Positions 25,872-33,717 are shown, counted from the first letter of the stretch. The stretch: 47,304 bases of DNA from Alkaliphilus pronyensis (GCF_009017275.1 NZ_WBZC01000036.1:1-47304), one strand, 5' to 3'. Program-made: numbers and translations. Notes: generated from the letters alone by a model not told the origin.

Positions 25872-26486
25872 ATGAGAACAAATAATGAAGTATATTCAAT
25901 AAATGAGATTGCTGAACTAACTGGCTTTAAACCTCATGTCATTCGCTTTTATGAAAAAGAGTTTAGTTTAAAAATTCCTAGAGATACTGGTAATAGAAGG
26001 TATTTTACATATAGGGAGCTGGAGGACTTATTATATATAAAGAGTATGCAGGAGAAGGGTCTAACGAATTCACAGATTAAACAGGTATTAAAATCACCAA
26101 AAATCTCTTTGGATACTAAAACTAGAAAAGAGGTTGCTGTTTCAGCTCCAGCTAAAGTGAATCGAAATGAAGAAAAAAACTATGAGGTGTTGCTTAAGGA
26201 GGCAACACAATACTTAAGTATGCAGGTTCATGAATCAATAAAGAATATTGACACTAGAAAAGAAATAGAAGAGCTATCTGAGAAGATTGACGAGCTTAAG
26301 AATAAGTTAAATAATCAAGAAAAGGATGTACTTATATGTGAGAATGCAAAGTTAAAAATGAAGGTAAAGGAAAAATCCTATGAGGTAGCCGAGCTAAAGG
26401 ACAAGCTTAGAAGGGAGCAGGCTCAAAATAAATCATTTTTCCAGCGTATGTTTAATGGAAAGTCAAAAAGCAGCATAAAATATTAA
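25872..26486 (+). CDS. MerR-type DNA-binding protein with coiled coil (RacA-like)
   Basis: A 204-residue protein. The N terminus (about residues 5-75) is a MerR-type winged helix: YSINEIAELTGFKPHVIRFY, NRRYFTYRELEDLLYI and KGLTNSQIKQVLK. Residues about 120-190 are a heptad-rich coiled coil of Glu/Lys/Leu, and a short basic tail ends it. There is no effector-binding domain. The layout resembles Bacillus RacA, which anchors chromosomes during sporulation, but equally other MerR/coiled-coil proteins. GAGGGGGG precedes the ATG. A repeat copy begins right after the stop. Confidence 0.8.
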   Translation: MRTNNEVYSINEIAELTGFKPHVIRFYEKEFSLKIPRDTGNRRYFTYRELEDLLYIKSMQEKGLTNSQIKQVLKSPKISLDTKTRKEVAVSAPAKVNRNEEKNYEVLLKEATQYLSMQVHESIKNIDTRKEIEELSEKIDELKNKLNNQEKDVLICENAKLKMKVKEKSYEVAELKDKLRREQAQNKSFFQRMFNGKSKSSIKY

Positions 26487-26530
26487 ACTCCCGCTTAAGA
26501 AGTGGGAGTGCTAGTACGCCGCTGAGATAA
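26487..26530 (+). repeat. Dispersed repeat, copy B (hairpin plus shared tail)
   Basis: ACTCCCGCTT (26487-26496), loop AAG, AAGTGGGAGT (26500-26509) is a 10-bp hairpin with one G-U pair. The tail to CGCTGAGATAA (26520-26530) matches copy A near 19.6 kb. It sits directly behind the MerR-type gene stop and before a terminator. Confidence 0.55.
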
Positions 26531-26579
26531 AAATGCACCTATAGGTTAGATAAAGCTTCTAACTTTAGTAGGTGCATTT
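26531..26579. terminator. Bidirectional terminator, MerR-type gene and aminotransferase
   Basis: AAATGCACCTA (26531-26541) and TAGGTGCATTT (26569-26579) are perfect arms. An inner GGTTAGA/TCTAACTT stem extends the hairpin. Confidence 0.85.
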
Positions 26580-26589
26580 CTAATTCTAA

Positions 26590-27786
26590 TTATATTGTTT
26601 TATTTGGGTAATTTTCAATAGCCTGCTTTAAAACATTCATGGCCTTCTTAAGGTCCATTTCGTTCAATACATATGCTATTCTTGCCTCATCCTTACCTAA
26701 TCCAGGTGTGGCATAAAAGCCTTCTGAAGGTGCAATCATAACAGTTTCCCCATCAACATCAAAGTCCTTCAGCATCCATATTGTAAACTTCTCTGCATCA
26801 TCAACAGGAAGCTTAGCATTTACATAGAAGGCTCCTGTAGGCTTTTTACAAAGAACTCCTGGAATTTCATTTAAAGAATTATAAACAATGTTTCTTCTTT
26901 TTTCATATTCTTCATTTACTGCTTCGAAGTAGTTTTCAGGTGTTTTATATAATTCAATTGCTCCTATCTGCTCTAAAGTAGGAACACATAATCTACCTTG
27001 ACATAGCTTTAAAATTTGCTTGATTAGTTCCTTGTTTTTAGATGCTATAGAACCAATTCTTGCACCACAGGCACTATATCTTTTAGATACACTATCAACT
27101 ATGATAACTCTATCCTCAATTTCCTTCATATTACCAAAGCTAGTATATTGTAGACCATCATAAACAAATTCCCTATAAACCTCATCTGCAATAATAAATA
27201 AATTGTACTCCTTAGCTAGGTCTGCCAGCATTTTAACTTCTTCAGCAGTATAAACAACACCTGTAGGGTTACCAGGGTTTGATAAAACAAAGGCCTTAGT
27301 CTTAGGGGTAATTGACTCCTCAATTGCTTTTTTAGATGGTAAATGGAATCCTTCCTCTGCTTTACATGTTATAGCCGCTACCTTAACATCAACAGCTGAG
27401 CTAAAGCCATTATAATTAGTATAGAAGGGCTCTGGAACAAGAATTTCATCATCTGCATCTGCTACAGCAATAATAGAGAATAATAGAGCCTCAGATCCAC
27501 CATTTGTTATTAGGATTTCATCATCCTCAAAATCCATATCGTACTTTTTATAGTATTGAACCATTGCGTCAATTAGCTCAGGCATTCCTTGAGATAAGGA
27601 ATACGCTAAAACCTTTTCATCAAAGCTCTTAATAGATTCCATAAAAGAATCTGGAGTCTCAATATCTGGCTGTCCAATATTTAGGTGATAAACCTTCTTA
27701 CCAGCGGCCTTTGCACCTTGTGCATATGGAACCAGCTTTCTGATTGGAGATTCCTGCATAGAAGTAATTCTTTTAGAAAAATTCAT
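26590..27786 (-). CDS. Class I/II pyridoxal phosphate aminotransferase
   Basis: A 398-residue fold-type I aminotransferase of the aspartate/aromatic group. NPGNPTGVVYTAEEV and the cofactor lysine region VDSVSKRYSACGARIGS are clear. LNIGQPDIETP near the N terminus and ARIAYVLN near the end are also typical. It would exchange amino groups between an amino acid and 2-oxoglutarate; the substrate is not decidable. TTAGGAGG precedes the ATG. It is monocistronic and divergent from the cbi operon. Confidence 0.92.
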   Translation of the reverse strand: MNFSKRITSMQESPIRKLVPYAQGAKAAGKKVYHLNIGQPDIETPDSFMESIKSFDEKVLAYSLSQGMPELIDAMVQYYKKYDMDFEDDEILITNGGSEALLFSIIAVADADDEILVPEPFYTNYNGFSSAVDVKVAAITCKAEEGFHLPSKKAIEESITPKTKAFVLSNPGNPTGVVYTAEEVKMLADLAKEYNLFIIADEVYREFVYDGLQYTSFGNMKEIEDRVIIVDSVSKRYSACGARIGSIASKNKELIKQILKLCQGRLCVPTLEQIGAIELYKTPENYFEAVNEEYEKRRNIVYNSLNEIPGVLCKKPTGAFYVNAKLPVDDAEKFTIWMLKDFDVDGETVMIAPSEGFYATPGLGKDEARIAYVLNEMDLKKAMNVLKQAIENYPNKTI

Positions 27787-27903
27787 GGCTTTAATACCTC
27801 CTAATAATTGTATTATGTATTCCCTTATATAATAACATATTAAGTTATAAAAGCATACAAAATCATCTAAAAATTATGATAGCCCATATCCAATTAATAA
27901 TAA

Positions 27904-27985
27904 GCGTGAGTAATTGCCGCCAAGCTAGAAAGTAAGCGGAGCTAAAGCTCAGGAGGAGTTAAAACTCCATCTGAGCTAAGTTTTC
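27904..27985 (-). repeat. Dispersed repeat, copy C, with strong hairpin
   Basis: TAATTGCCGCCAAGCT (27911-27926) is the exact reverse complement of 19610-19625. Beside it, AGCTCAG (27946-27952)/CTGAGCT (27971-27977) with an inner GGAGTT/AACTCC stem makes a near-continuous 15-bp hairpin. On the plus strand TTTTCTTT follows, so it could also work as a terminator ahead of cbiM. The 314-bp gap between the aminotransferase and cbiM otherwise holds only promoter sequence. Confidence 0.6.
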
Positions 27986-28036
27986 TTTATCTATTGAATG
28001 TTTAAAAGGCTGCAATTAAGGGAATACTTAAGATAT

Positions 28037-28067
28037 ATTTGCAAATGCAAATCATATGCATTATAAT
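28037..28067 (+). promoter_or_regulatory. cbi operon promoter with overlapping palindrome
   Basis: TTGCAA (28039-28044) and TATAAT (28062-28067) are spaced 17 bp. The -35 box lies inside the inverted repeat ATTTGC-AAAT-GCAAAT (28037-28052). Overlap of this kind suggests a repressor, perhaps responding to Co or Ni. Confidence 0.55.
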
Positions 28068-28100
28068 TAAAAACTAGAAGAAATAGAAGGGAGCGGTAAA

Positions 28101-28898
28101 ATGAGTCACATTCATATACCCGATGGTATTATACCTTTTTCTTGGTGGATAGTAGGATATGCTATAACTTTTATCATAATGTTCTACATATTAAAGGATA
28201 TAAAAAACGACGATGTAAGAAGGAAGATACCTATTACTGGAATTGTTGCAGCAATTATGCTTTTAGGTATGTCTATTCCATTAGGAATTATTCCTGTTCA
28301 TCTAAGTTTAGCAGCACTAGCTGGCATACTAGTTGGTCCAGGACTGGGTTTTATTTCTGTATTTGTTGTTAATACAATACTTGCGTTATTTGGTCACGGG
28401 GGCATAACTATAGTTGGACTAAATACTCTAGTTATTGGAGCAGAGGTTTTTATTGCATATCATATTTTTAAGCTTCTAACTGGAAAAACAAAGCTATTCC
28501 TTAGAGCATTTATATCAACCTCGACAGCAGTAATTACTTCACTTATAATGATGATTTTAATTGTAGGCTTTTCCGTTGACTTTAACGAGGCAATTCCCCA
28601 TCACCACAGTGATTGTAGCGAATGTCATAGTTCTATTGACAATACCCACCATCATGAAGGTGAAAATCATGTGGCAGCCCATAATAATCACCTTGAGGAT
28701 GAGCATCATCATGGTGAAGACGGGCATCATCATGAGGAGGGGCATAATAACATATCAGATACACAATACCTTTTCTTTTCTGGTTGGGCTGCATTAGCTG
28801 CAATCTTTGTTATTGCCATTATTTTAGAGTCATTAGGTATAGCACTTGTTGTTAACTTTTTCGCAAAGATAAGACCAGATTTTATCATTAACATTTAA
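28101..28898 (+). CDS. cbiM: Co/Ni ECF transporter substrate-binding membrane protein, His-rich
   Basis: A 265-residue CbiM/NikM-type component. The N terminus MSHIHIPDGIIPFSWW matches the family's metal-binding start. Removal of Met before Ser would place a His at position 2, as the metal site requires. LSLAALAGILVGPGLGFISVFVVN and GHGGITIVGLNTLVIGAE are core blocks. Residues 167-215 are an inserted loop with 17 histidines plus two cysteines, located before the last membrane helix. No separate cbiN gene follows; the loop may help collect metal. GGGAGCGG precedes the ATG. Confidence 0.92.
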   Translation: MSHIHIPDGIIPFSWWIVGYAITFIIMFYILKDIKNDDVRRKIPITGIVAAIMLLGMSIPLGIIPVHLSLAALAGILVGPGLGFISVFVVNTILALFGHGGITIVGLNTLVIGAEVFIAYHIFKLLTGKTKLFLRAFISTSTAVITSLIMMILIVGFSVDFNEAIPHHHSDCSECHSSIDNTHHHEGENHVAAHNNHLEDEHHHGEDGHHHEEGHNNISDTQYLFFSGWAALAAIFVIAIILESLGIALVVNFFAKIRPDFIINI

Positions 28899-28927
28899 TT
28901 AAGTAATTATCAGAAAGAGGTAAAAAA

Positions 28928-29641
28928 ATGCATTTAGCTGATATAGACAACCTATCTAATAATGAAGATAGCCCTTTTCATAGTATGAGGGCTGTCTCAA
29001 AGCTTATTTTTACAGCTATTATAATTACATTATTTATAGTTAGTAATAATATATTAGAACTAATCCTTTTAACTACAGTTATATTAATATCCTTTAGGAT
29101 AGGCAAAGTTCCATATGGACAAGTGTTTCACCTAATACTATACCCATTATTCTTTTCATCACTATTTGCTCTGTTTAGATTTCAGCAATCATTTACTGCA
29201 GGTATATTAGTTATAATTAAAGCATGTGGAACAGCAATGACTATGATCCTTTTAATTACAACCACCCCCTATGTAGATATTTTTTCTATACTTTCTTTGT
29301 TTTTACCAAAACTGTTGGTGGATGTTTTTCTTTTTACCTATAGAGCTTTATTTATTCTAATAGGGCAAGTTGAAAGCCTGATAAAAAGTATTAAGCTAAG
29401 GGCAGGCTATAGTCCATTAAAAATAGTAAAAAATCTAAAAAACATTGCAAATGCATTAGGAATAGTAATTGTTAAATCTATCGAGATGAATGACAGAATG
29501 TATCAAATATATGCCTTAAGGGGATATAACGGAAGTATTCCCATTTCAAAGGATGTCGGTCCATTAAAAGCAAATGACTTCCTACTAATTGGTTTTTCCT
29601 GCGTAATACTTATAGGGAAGGTGATATCATGGAGGCTTTAA
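28928..29641 (+). CDS. cbiQ: ECF transporter transmembrane component
   Basis: A 237-residue CbiQ/EcfT protein with four to five hydrophobic helices. The coupling-helix motifs are seen around SIKLRAGYSPLK and DRMYQIYALRGYNG, equivalent to the two Ala-Arg-Gly-type signatures that contact the ATPases. It couples ATP hydrolysis to CbiM. AGAGG precedes the ATG, and the gene overlaps cbiO by 13 bases. Confidence 0.9.
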   Translation: MHLADIDNLSNNEDSPFHSMRAVSKLIFTAIIITLFIVSNNILELILLTTVILISFRIGKVPYGQVFHLILYPLFFSSLFALFRFQQSFTAGILVIIKACGTAMTMILLITTTPYVDIFSILSLFLPKLLVDVFLFTYRALFILIGQVESLIKSIKLRAGYSPLKIVKNLKNIANALGIVIVKSIEMNDRMYQIYALRGYNGSIPISKDVGPLKANDFLLIGFSCVILIGKVISWRL

Positions 29642-30468
29642 TTAAGGTCCATTGCTTAAAGCATATTTACCCAGATAAAACAGAAGTTAGTATATGTGGC
29701 TTAAATTTTGAAGTCTTTAGGGGAGAGAGGGTGGTAATTCTAGGCCCCAATGGAGCTGGTAAGACAACACTTATATCACATATTTTAGGCCTGCTTACTC
29801 CAGTTAATGGAACTGTAGAGGTTTTAGGTATGCAACCCAGTAAAAGCTTTAACACTATACGAAAAAAAATTGGTGTACTATTTCAAAACGTAGATGAGCA
29901 GATAATTGGTCCACGTGTTTATGACGACATTGCATTTACACCAAGAAATGAAAAATACAACAAAGAAGAAATTGATGAAATGGTTATAAATGTTGCTAAA
30001 AGCTTAGGCATTTCAGAAATTTTACAAAAAATACCCCATTATCTTAGTGGAGGACAAAAAAAGAAGGTGGCTTTAGCAGGAGCTATAGTGATGATGCCAG
30101 AGATTTTGATAATGGACGAGCCCTTTGACTCTCTTGACCCTAAATCTAAAGTGGAAATGGTTTCACTGTTAAATCATTTAAATAAAGTACATGGTATAAC
30201 AATTATTACTACAACCCATGATATAAATGTTGTTCCTGAAATAGCCGATAAAATCTATGTTATAAACGATGGTAACATAGTTGTTGCAGGAACACCTAAA
30301 GAGGTTTTTTCAGATATGGAATTATTATATAAGGCTAGTTTAGAGCCACCTATTTTAACACAGCTTTTCACAAGGCTTTCGAAAAAGGGTATTAATGTTG
30401 AAATACCAATAAATATGGAGGAAGCAGAGGAATATCTTTTAAAGGAGATTCTACAACCGGTTGATTAA
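29629..30468 (+). CDS. cbiO: ECF transporter ATP-binding protein
   Basis: A 279-residue ABC ATPase. Walker A is GPNGAGKTTL, the Q-loop is LFQNVDEQIIGPRV, the signature is LSGGQKKKVALAG, Walker B is ILIMDEPFDSLDP, and the switch His is in TTTHDIN. Being the only ATPase of the operon, it is expected to act as a homodimer. The C-terminal 60 residues follow the ABC core. The operon ends with a strong hairpin. Confidence 0.93.
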   Translation: MEALIKVHCLKHIYPDKTEVSICGLNFEVFRGERVVILGPNGAGKTTLISHILGLLTPVNGTVEVLGMQPSKSFNTIRKKIGVLFQNVDEQIIGPRVYDDIAFTPRNEKYNKEEIDEMVINVAKSLGISEILQKIPHYLSGGQKKKVALAGAIVMMPEILIMDEPFDSLDPKSKVEMVSLLNHLNKVHGITIITTTHDINVVPEIADKIYVINDGNIVVAGTPKEVFSDMELLYKASLEPPILTQLFTRLSKKGINVEIPINMEEAEEYLLKEILQPVD

Positions 30469-30496
30469 TTTTCAAACTGTAAAAAATTAAAGTATC

Positions 30497-30521
30497 AAAG
30501 CTACTTAAAGTAGCTTTTTTT
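30497..30521 (+). terminator. Terminator of the cbi operon
   Basis: AAAGCTACT (30497-30505), loop TAA, AGTAGCTTT (30509-30517), T run to 30521. Confidence 0.92.
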
Positions 30522-30615
30522 AATTCTCAACATTAATAATATATTAAATTTAAGCATAAATTGGTTTTCTATAGAATAGATTTAAAAGAAAATTTGAATA
30601 AATATAAAAATATCC

Positions 30616-30644
30616 TTTACAACAAACGTATGTTCGATTATAAT
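30616..30644 (+). promoter_or_regulatory. SOS-type promoter with LexA box in the spacer
   Basis: TTTACA (30616-30621) and TATAAT (30639-30644) have a 17-bp spacer. The spacer contains CAAACGTATGTTCG (30623-30636), which differs at two positions from the Bacillus-type LexA box CGAACATATGTTCG. The gene for LexA is in this same window. Confidence 0.7.
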
Positions 30645-30678
30645 GTAAATATAACAAACTAAGAACGGAGGATTTTAT

Positions 30679-30771
30679 ATGAAGGTATTTGTGTTTTCAG
30701 GAACTGTTAAGGAGCTAAGGAAATATCTTAATGAATGGAACCAAAGCAAATCAACTAACCGCCTGCCCTAA
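30679..30771 (+). CDS. 30-residue ORF under an SOS-type promoter
   Basis: ATG at 30679 has GGAGG (30667-30671) at 7 bases and lies 34 bases after the -10. The reading frame is MKVFVFSGTVKELRKYLNEW followed by ten polar residues, ending at TAA 30769-30771. The peptide is amphipathic, not a membrane toxin. Its last codons overlap a GC-rich hairpin, so the 3' end may have been replaced or truncated. No family is recognised. The transcript probably ends at 30898. Confidence 0.5.
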   Translation: MKVFVFSGTVKELRKYLNEWNQSKSTNRLP

Positions 30772-30780
30772 AGGGACAGG
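30762..30780 (+). repeat. GC-rich hairpin over the micro-ORF stop
   Basis: CCTG-CCCT, loop AA, AGGG-A-CAGG: an 8-bp stem with one bulged A. It is far more GC-rich than its surroundings, as an inserted repeat would be. Confidence 0.5.
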
Positions 30781-30843
30781 GGCTTGGACTTGAGACGAAA
30801 AAAATCTTAGCTATTGCAGAGTATACATATTCAGTGAGAAGTT

Positions 30844-30898
30844 AGAGGTTGGAAGGGTGAGAATAATAAATACTCTCACCTCCAGCCTCTTTTTTTTT
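30844..30898 (+). terminator. Strong terminator of the SOS-type transcript
   Basis: AGAGGTTGGA through GTGAGA (30844-30862) pairs with TCTCAC through CCAGCCTCT (30874-30890) with minor bulges, followed by eight T residues. Confidence 0.88.
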
Positions 30899-30954
30899 GA
30901 CTCTAAGCACCGTAGGTATACTAGGATTCTGAAGCACATAAAAATAAGGCTTTT

Positions 30955-31947
30955 CTATTCATATATATCACAAAAATCAAATTGTAGTTTTTCGACATCT
31001 AATTCTTCAACATATTTGTCACAATAGCATATTTCCTTTTCATTATGTATGTTGGTAGGTAATTTAACTATAAACCTACTACCGACACCAATCTCGCTTT
31101 CAACAAATATTTTGCCTCCATGGATTTCCACCAAAGATTTAACTAAAGCAAGACCTATACCACAGCCCTCATGACTACGGTTTAAGGTAGAGTTAATCTG
31201 TCTAAATCTATTAAAGATTAGGCTTTTTTTATGGCAGGGTATTCCAATCCCTGTATCTTTAACAGATATTAAAACATAATCACCCTTGTCAGAAACATTA
31301 ACCCAAATACTATCACCTGGCTTAGTAAACTTTACTGCATTAGATAGTAAATTTAAAAGTATTCTCTCCATCATATAAGGGTCACAAACAATCTTTTTCT
31401 CTTTAACATCATGATTAAAATGTAGAAGCCTCTTCTTATTCCTTAGATAGGTATTAAGAGATGATATAATACCATTTAAATGCTTTATTACATCCAACTC
31501 CTTTAACTGAGGCTCTAATAACCCGGAGTCTAGCTTTGCTATATCTATTAAATTATTTATCAATCTAAGTAATCTATATGAGTTCTGCTTCATTGTTTCA
31601 ATATAATTAACTAGCTTTATTGAATTAATATCAGAATTATTATTCTCTAGCTTGAATTGTAGCAATTGTAAAGTACTAAAAATAATATTTAGGGGAGTTT
31701 TAAACTCATGAGAGATATTAGATATAAAGTCACTTTGTAATTGAACATATTTTCCTTCCTCTTTTAACTGTTTTTCTAAAATATCACTCTTTAATCTTAA
31801 TCTATATTCTAACTCCTTTAACTCTTCAACTAAATTTTTTTCTTTAATAGCTCTACTTTTATTTATTAAATTTAATTCCTCAATAGTATTATCCCTAGAC
31901 TGAAGTAATTGAATTAGTTCCACCTTTGATAATTCTTGATACTTCAT
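30955..31947 (-). CDS. Orphan cytoplasmic sensor histidine kinase
   Basis: A 330-residue histidine kinase without membrane segments. Residues about 5-70 are a coiled coil. The H box is SDFISNISHEFKTPLNII with His80 as phospho-acceptor. The ATPase has N box LLNLLSNAVKFTKPG, G1 DTGIGIP and G2 GCGIGLALVKSLVEIHGG. There is no PAS domain and no neighbouring response regulator, so it may feed a phosphorelay such as that of Spo0A; this is inference. The frame opens at 31986, but ATG 31947 has AGGAGG and is chosen. Confidence 0.9.
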   Translation of the reverse strand: MKYQELSKVELIQLLQSRDNTIEELNLINKSRAIKEKNLVEELKELEYRLRLKSDILEKQLKEEGKYVQLQSDFISNISHEFKTPLNIIFSTLQLLQFKLENNNSDINSIKLVNYIETMKQNSYRLLRLINNLIDIAKLDSGLLEPQLKELDVIKHLNGIISSLNTYLRNKKRLLHFNHDVKEKKIVCDPYMMERILLNLLSNAVKFTKPGDSIWVNVSDKGDYVLISVKDTGIGIPCHKKSLIFNRFRQINSTLNRSHEGCGIGLALVKSLVEIHGGKIFVESEIGVGSRFIVKLPTNIHNEKEICYCDKYVEELDVEKLQFDFCDIYE

Positions 31948-32264
31948 TATTTTCCTCCTATAGTAATAAATGATATTAAAAAACACCTAGATTAATTCTA
32001 TCAAATTTGATTTGTCGTTTTTTAGTATAATGTGTTTTTAATATATAATAAATATATTACATTTATTAAGATTTTGAAACATTTATACTTATATTATTTA
32101 TCTTAAGACATTCATAACAAACAATAACACTAATAGCAATGCTGTAAAGCCATCCTCCACATTACTATAGCCTTTTTTTTAACTGAAATTTAAGTTATAA
32201 TTGATAAATGAATACAAAACAATTAATAATAAGCTTATACATAAGATGTTGAGGAGGATTTGCT
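31948..32264. other. 317-bp intergenic region between the kinase and miaB
   Basis: It holds divergent promoters: TATAAT at 32026-32031 and at 32196-32201 on the plus strand, both with poor -35 boxes. It also holds the terminator-like hairpin at 32130-32180. No ORF with a ribosome site was seen. Very AT-rich. Confidence 0.5.
32130..32180 (+). terminator. Terminator-like hairpin with no annotated upstream gene
   Basis: CTAATAGCAATG (32130-32141) pairs with CATTACTATAG (32160-32170) with one bulge and one mismatch, then CC and eight T residues. On the plus strand no coding gene lies upstream within this gap. Confidence 0.4.
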
Positions 32265-33695
32265 TTGAAACGAAAAAATGAACATCAGATGACTTCCATA
32301 GAAATGCAAAATCAACAGGAGTATATGGAAGAGTTAAAAAATAAAAATGAAATTTTATACTCTCAAAATAAAAAGCATAAAAAATTTCATATTGTTACCT
32401 ACGGCTGTCAAATGAATGAGCATGATTCAGAAAAGCTTGCTGGTATGTTGAATAATATGGGATACGAAGAAACTGATAAAAAAGAAGATGCAGATTTAGT
32501 AATTTTTAATACATGCTGTGTCAGAGAAAATGCAGAGTTAAAGGTATATGGTAATTTAGGTGCTTTAAAAAATTTAAAAAAGAAAAAAGAGGATATGATG
32601 ATTGCAGTTTGTGGCTGTATGATGCAACAGCCTCAAGTTATTGATGAAATAAAGCAAAAATATAGCCACGTTGATATGGTATTTGGAACCCATAATCTAC
32701 ATAAATTCCCTGAGCTATTGGTTAATTCAATGCAATCAGAAAATATGCTGGTGGATGTTTGGGAGAATGAGGGTGAAATAGTTGAAGGCGTACCAGTAAT
32801 AAGAAAATATGGTTTGAAAACCTTTGTTAATATAATGTTTGGCTGTAACAATTTTTGCACCTATTGTATAGTACCATATACTAGAGGTAGGGAAAGAAGC
32901 AGAGAGGTACTAGATATAATTAATGAGGTAACAGATTTAGTTGCAAATGGCACAAAGGAGATAACACTTCTTGGTCAAAACGTAAATTCCTATGGTAAAA
33001 CCTTAAAGGATAAAACAACCTTTGCAGACCTATTAGTTGAGCTTAATAGAATTGATGGGCTAGAGAGGATAAGGTTCATGACTTCTCATCCTAAGGATTT
33101 TACAGAGGACTTAATAAATGCCATGGCTGAATGTGATAAGGTTTGTCAGCATTTACACCTACCCTTTCAGGCTGGTAGCAACAAAGTATTAAAGGAAATG
33201 AATAGGAGATATACAAAAGAAAAGTATCTTCATCATATAGAATTAATAAAATCAAAAATTCCAGATATAGCAATTACAACCGATATAATAGTTGGTTTTC
33301 CAGGAGAAACCGAAGAGGATTTTAATGACACCTTAGATGTTGTAAATAAAGTAAGATTTGATGCAGCCTTTACCTTTCTTTATTCAGTAAGAAAGGGTAC
33401 TCCAGCTGCAGACATGGAGAAGCAAATACCAGAAGATATTAAACATACCCGATTTAATAGGCTAGTTGAAAATGTAAATGTAATCTGTAAAGAAATTAAC
33501 GCCTCCTACCTTAATAGGACAGTAGAAGTATTAGTTGAGGGTCCAAGTAAAACAAACCCTAATAGATTAATGGGACGAACAAGGCAAAGTAAGCTAGTTA
33601 ATTTTGATGGAGATAAGTCATATATAGGTAAGCTTGTAAAGGTAAAAATAGTAGATACTAAAACCTTTTCATTAAATGGAGAAATAATTGATTAA
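32265..33695 (+). CDS. miaB: tRNA-2-methylthio-N6-dimethylallyladenosine synthase
   Basis: A 476-residue radical-SAM methylthiotransferase acting at A37 of tRNAs reading U-starting codons. [23 protein letters not shown] and VCGCMMQQP carry the three cysteines of the auxiliary cluster. [21 protein letters not shown] is the radical-SAM CxxxCxxC site, and a TRAM domain ends the protein. The start is TTG at 32265, 7 bases after GAGGAGG. The first 35 residues are a charged extension. It acts after MiaA, encoded 5 kb downstream. Confidence 0.96.
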   Translation: MKRKNEHQMTSIEMQNQQEYMEELKNKNEILYSQNKKHKKFHIVTYGCQMNEHDSEKLAGMLNNMGYEETDKKEDADLVIFNTCCVRENAELKVYGNLGALKNLKKKKEDMMIAVCGCMMQQPQVIDEIKQKYSHVDMVFGTHNLHKFPELLVNSMQSENMLVDVWENEGEIVEGVPVIRKYGLKTFVNIMFGCNNFCTYCIVPYTRGRERSREVLDIINEVTDLVANGTKEITLLGQNVNSYGKTLKDKTTFADLLVELNRIDGLERIRFMTSHPKDFTEDLINAMAECDKVCQHLHLPFQAGSNKVLKEMNRRYTKEKYLHHIELIKSKIPDIAITTDIIVGFPGETEEDFNDTLDVVNKVRFDAAFTFLYSVRKGTPAADMEKQIPEDIKHTRFNRLVENVNVICKEINASYLNRTVEVLVEGPSKTNPNRLMGRTRQSKLVNFDGDKSYIGKLVKVKIVDTKTFSLNGEIID

Positions 33696-33717
33696 GGACG
33701 CAATTGCGTTCTTTTTT
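33696..33717 (+). terminator. Terminator after miaB
   Basis: GGACGC, loop AATT, GCGTTC (33696-33711), with one G-U pair, then six T residues. Confidence 0.82.

Noticed and set aside
26520-26530. CGCTGAGAT suggests the CTGAGA of a TPP riboswitch.
   Set aside because: The other conserved TPP segments are missing, and the block follows a gene stop instead of leading a thiamine gene.
27850-28100. A cobalamin or Ni/Co riboswitch before cbiM.
   Set aside because: No B12 box or other recognisable riboswitch core was found; the only structures are the repeat hairpin and the promoter palindrome.
28557-28797. His/Met-rich open frames in other phases across the cbiM histidine loop.
   Set aside because: They are by-products of the repetitive CAT/CAC codons of the loop; no ribosome site precedes them.
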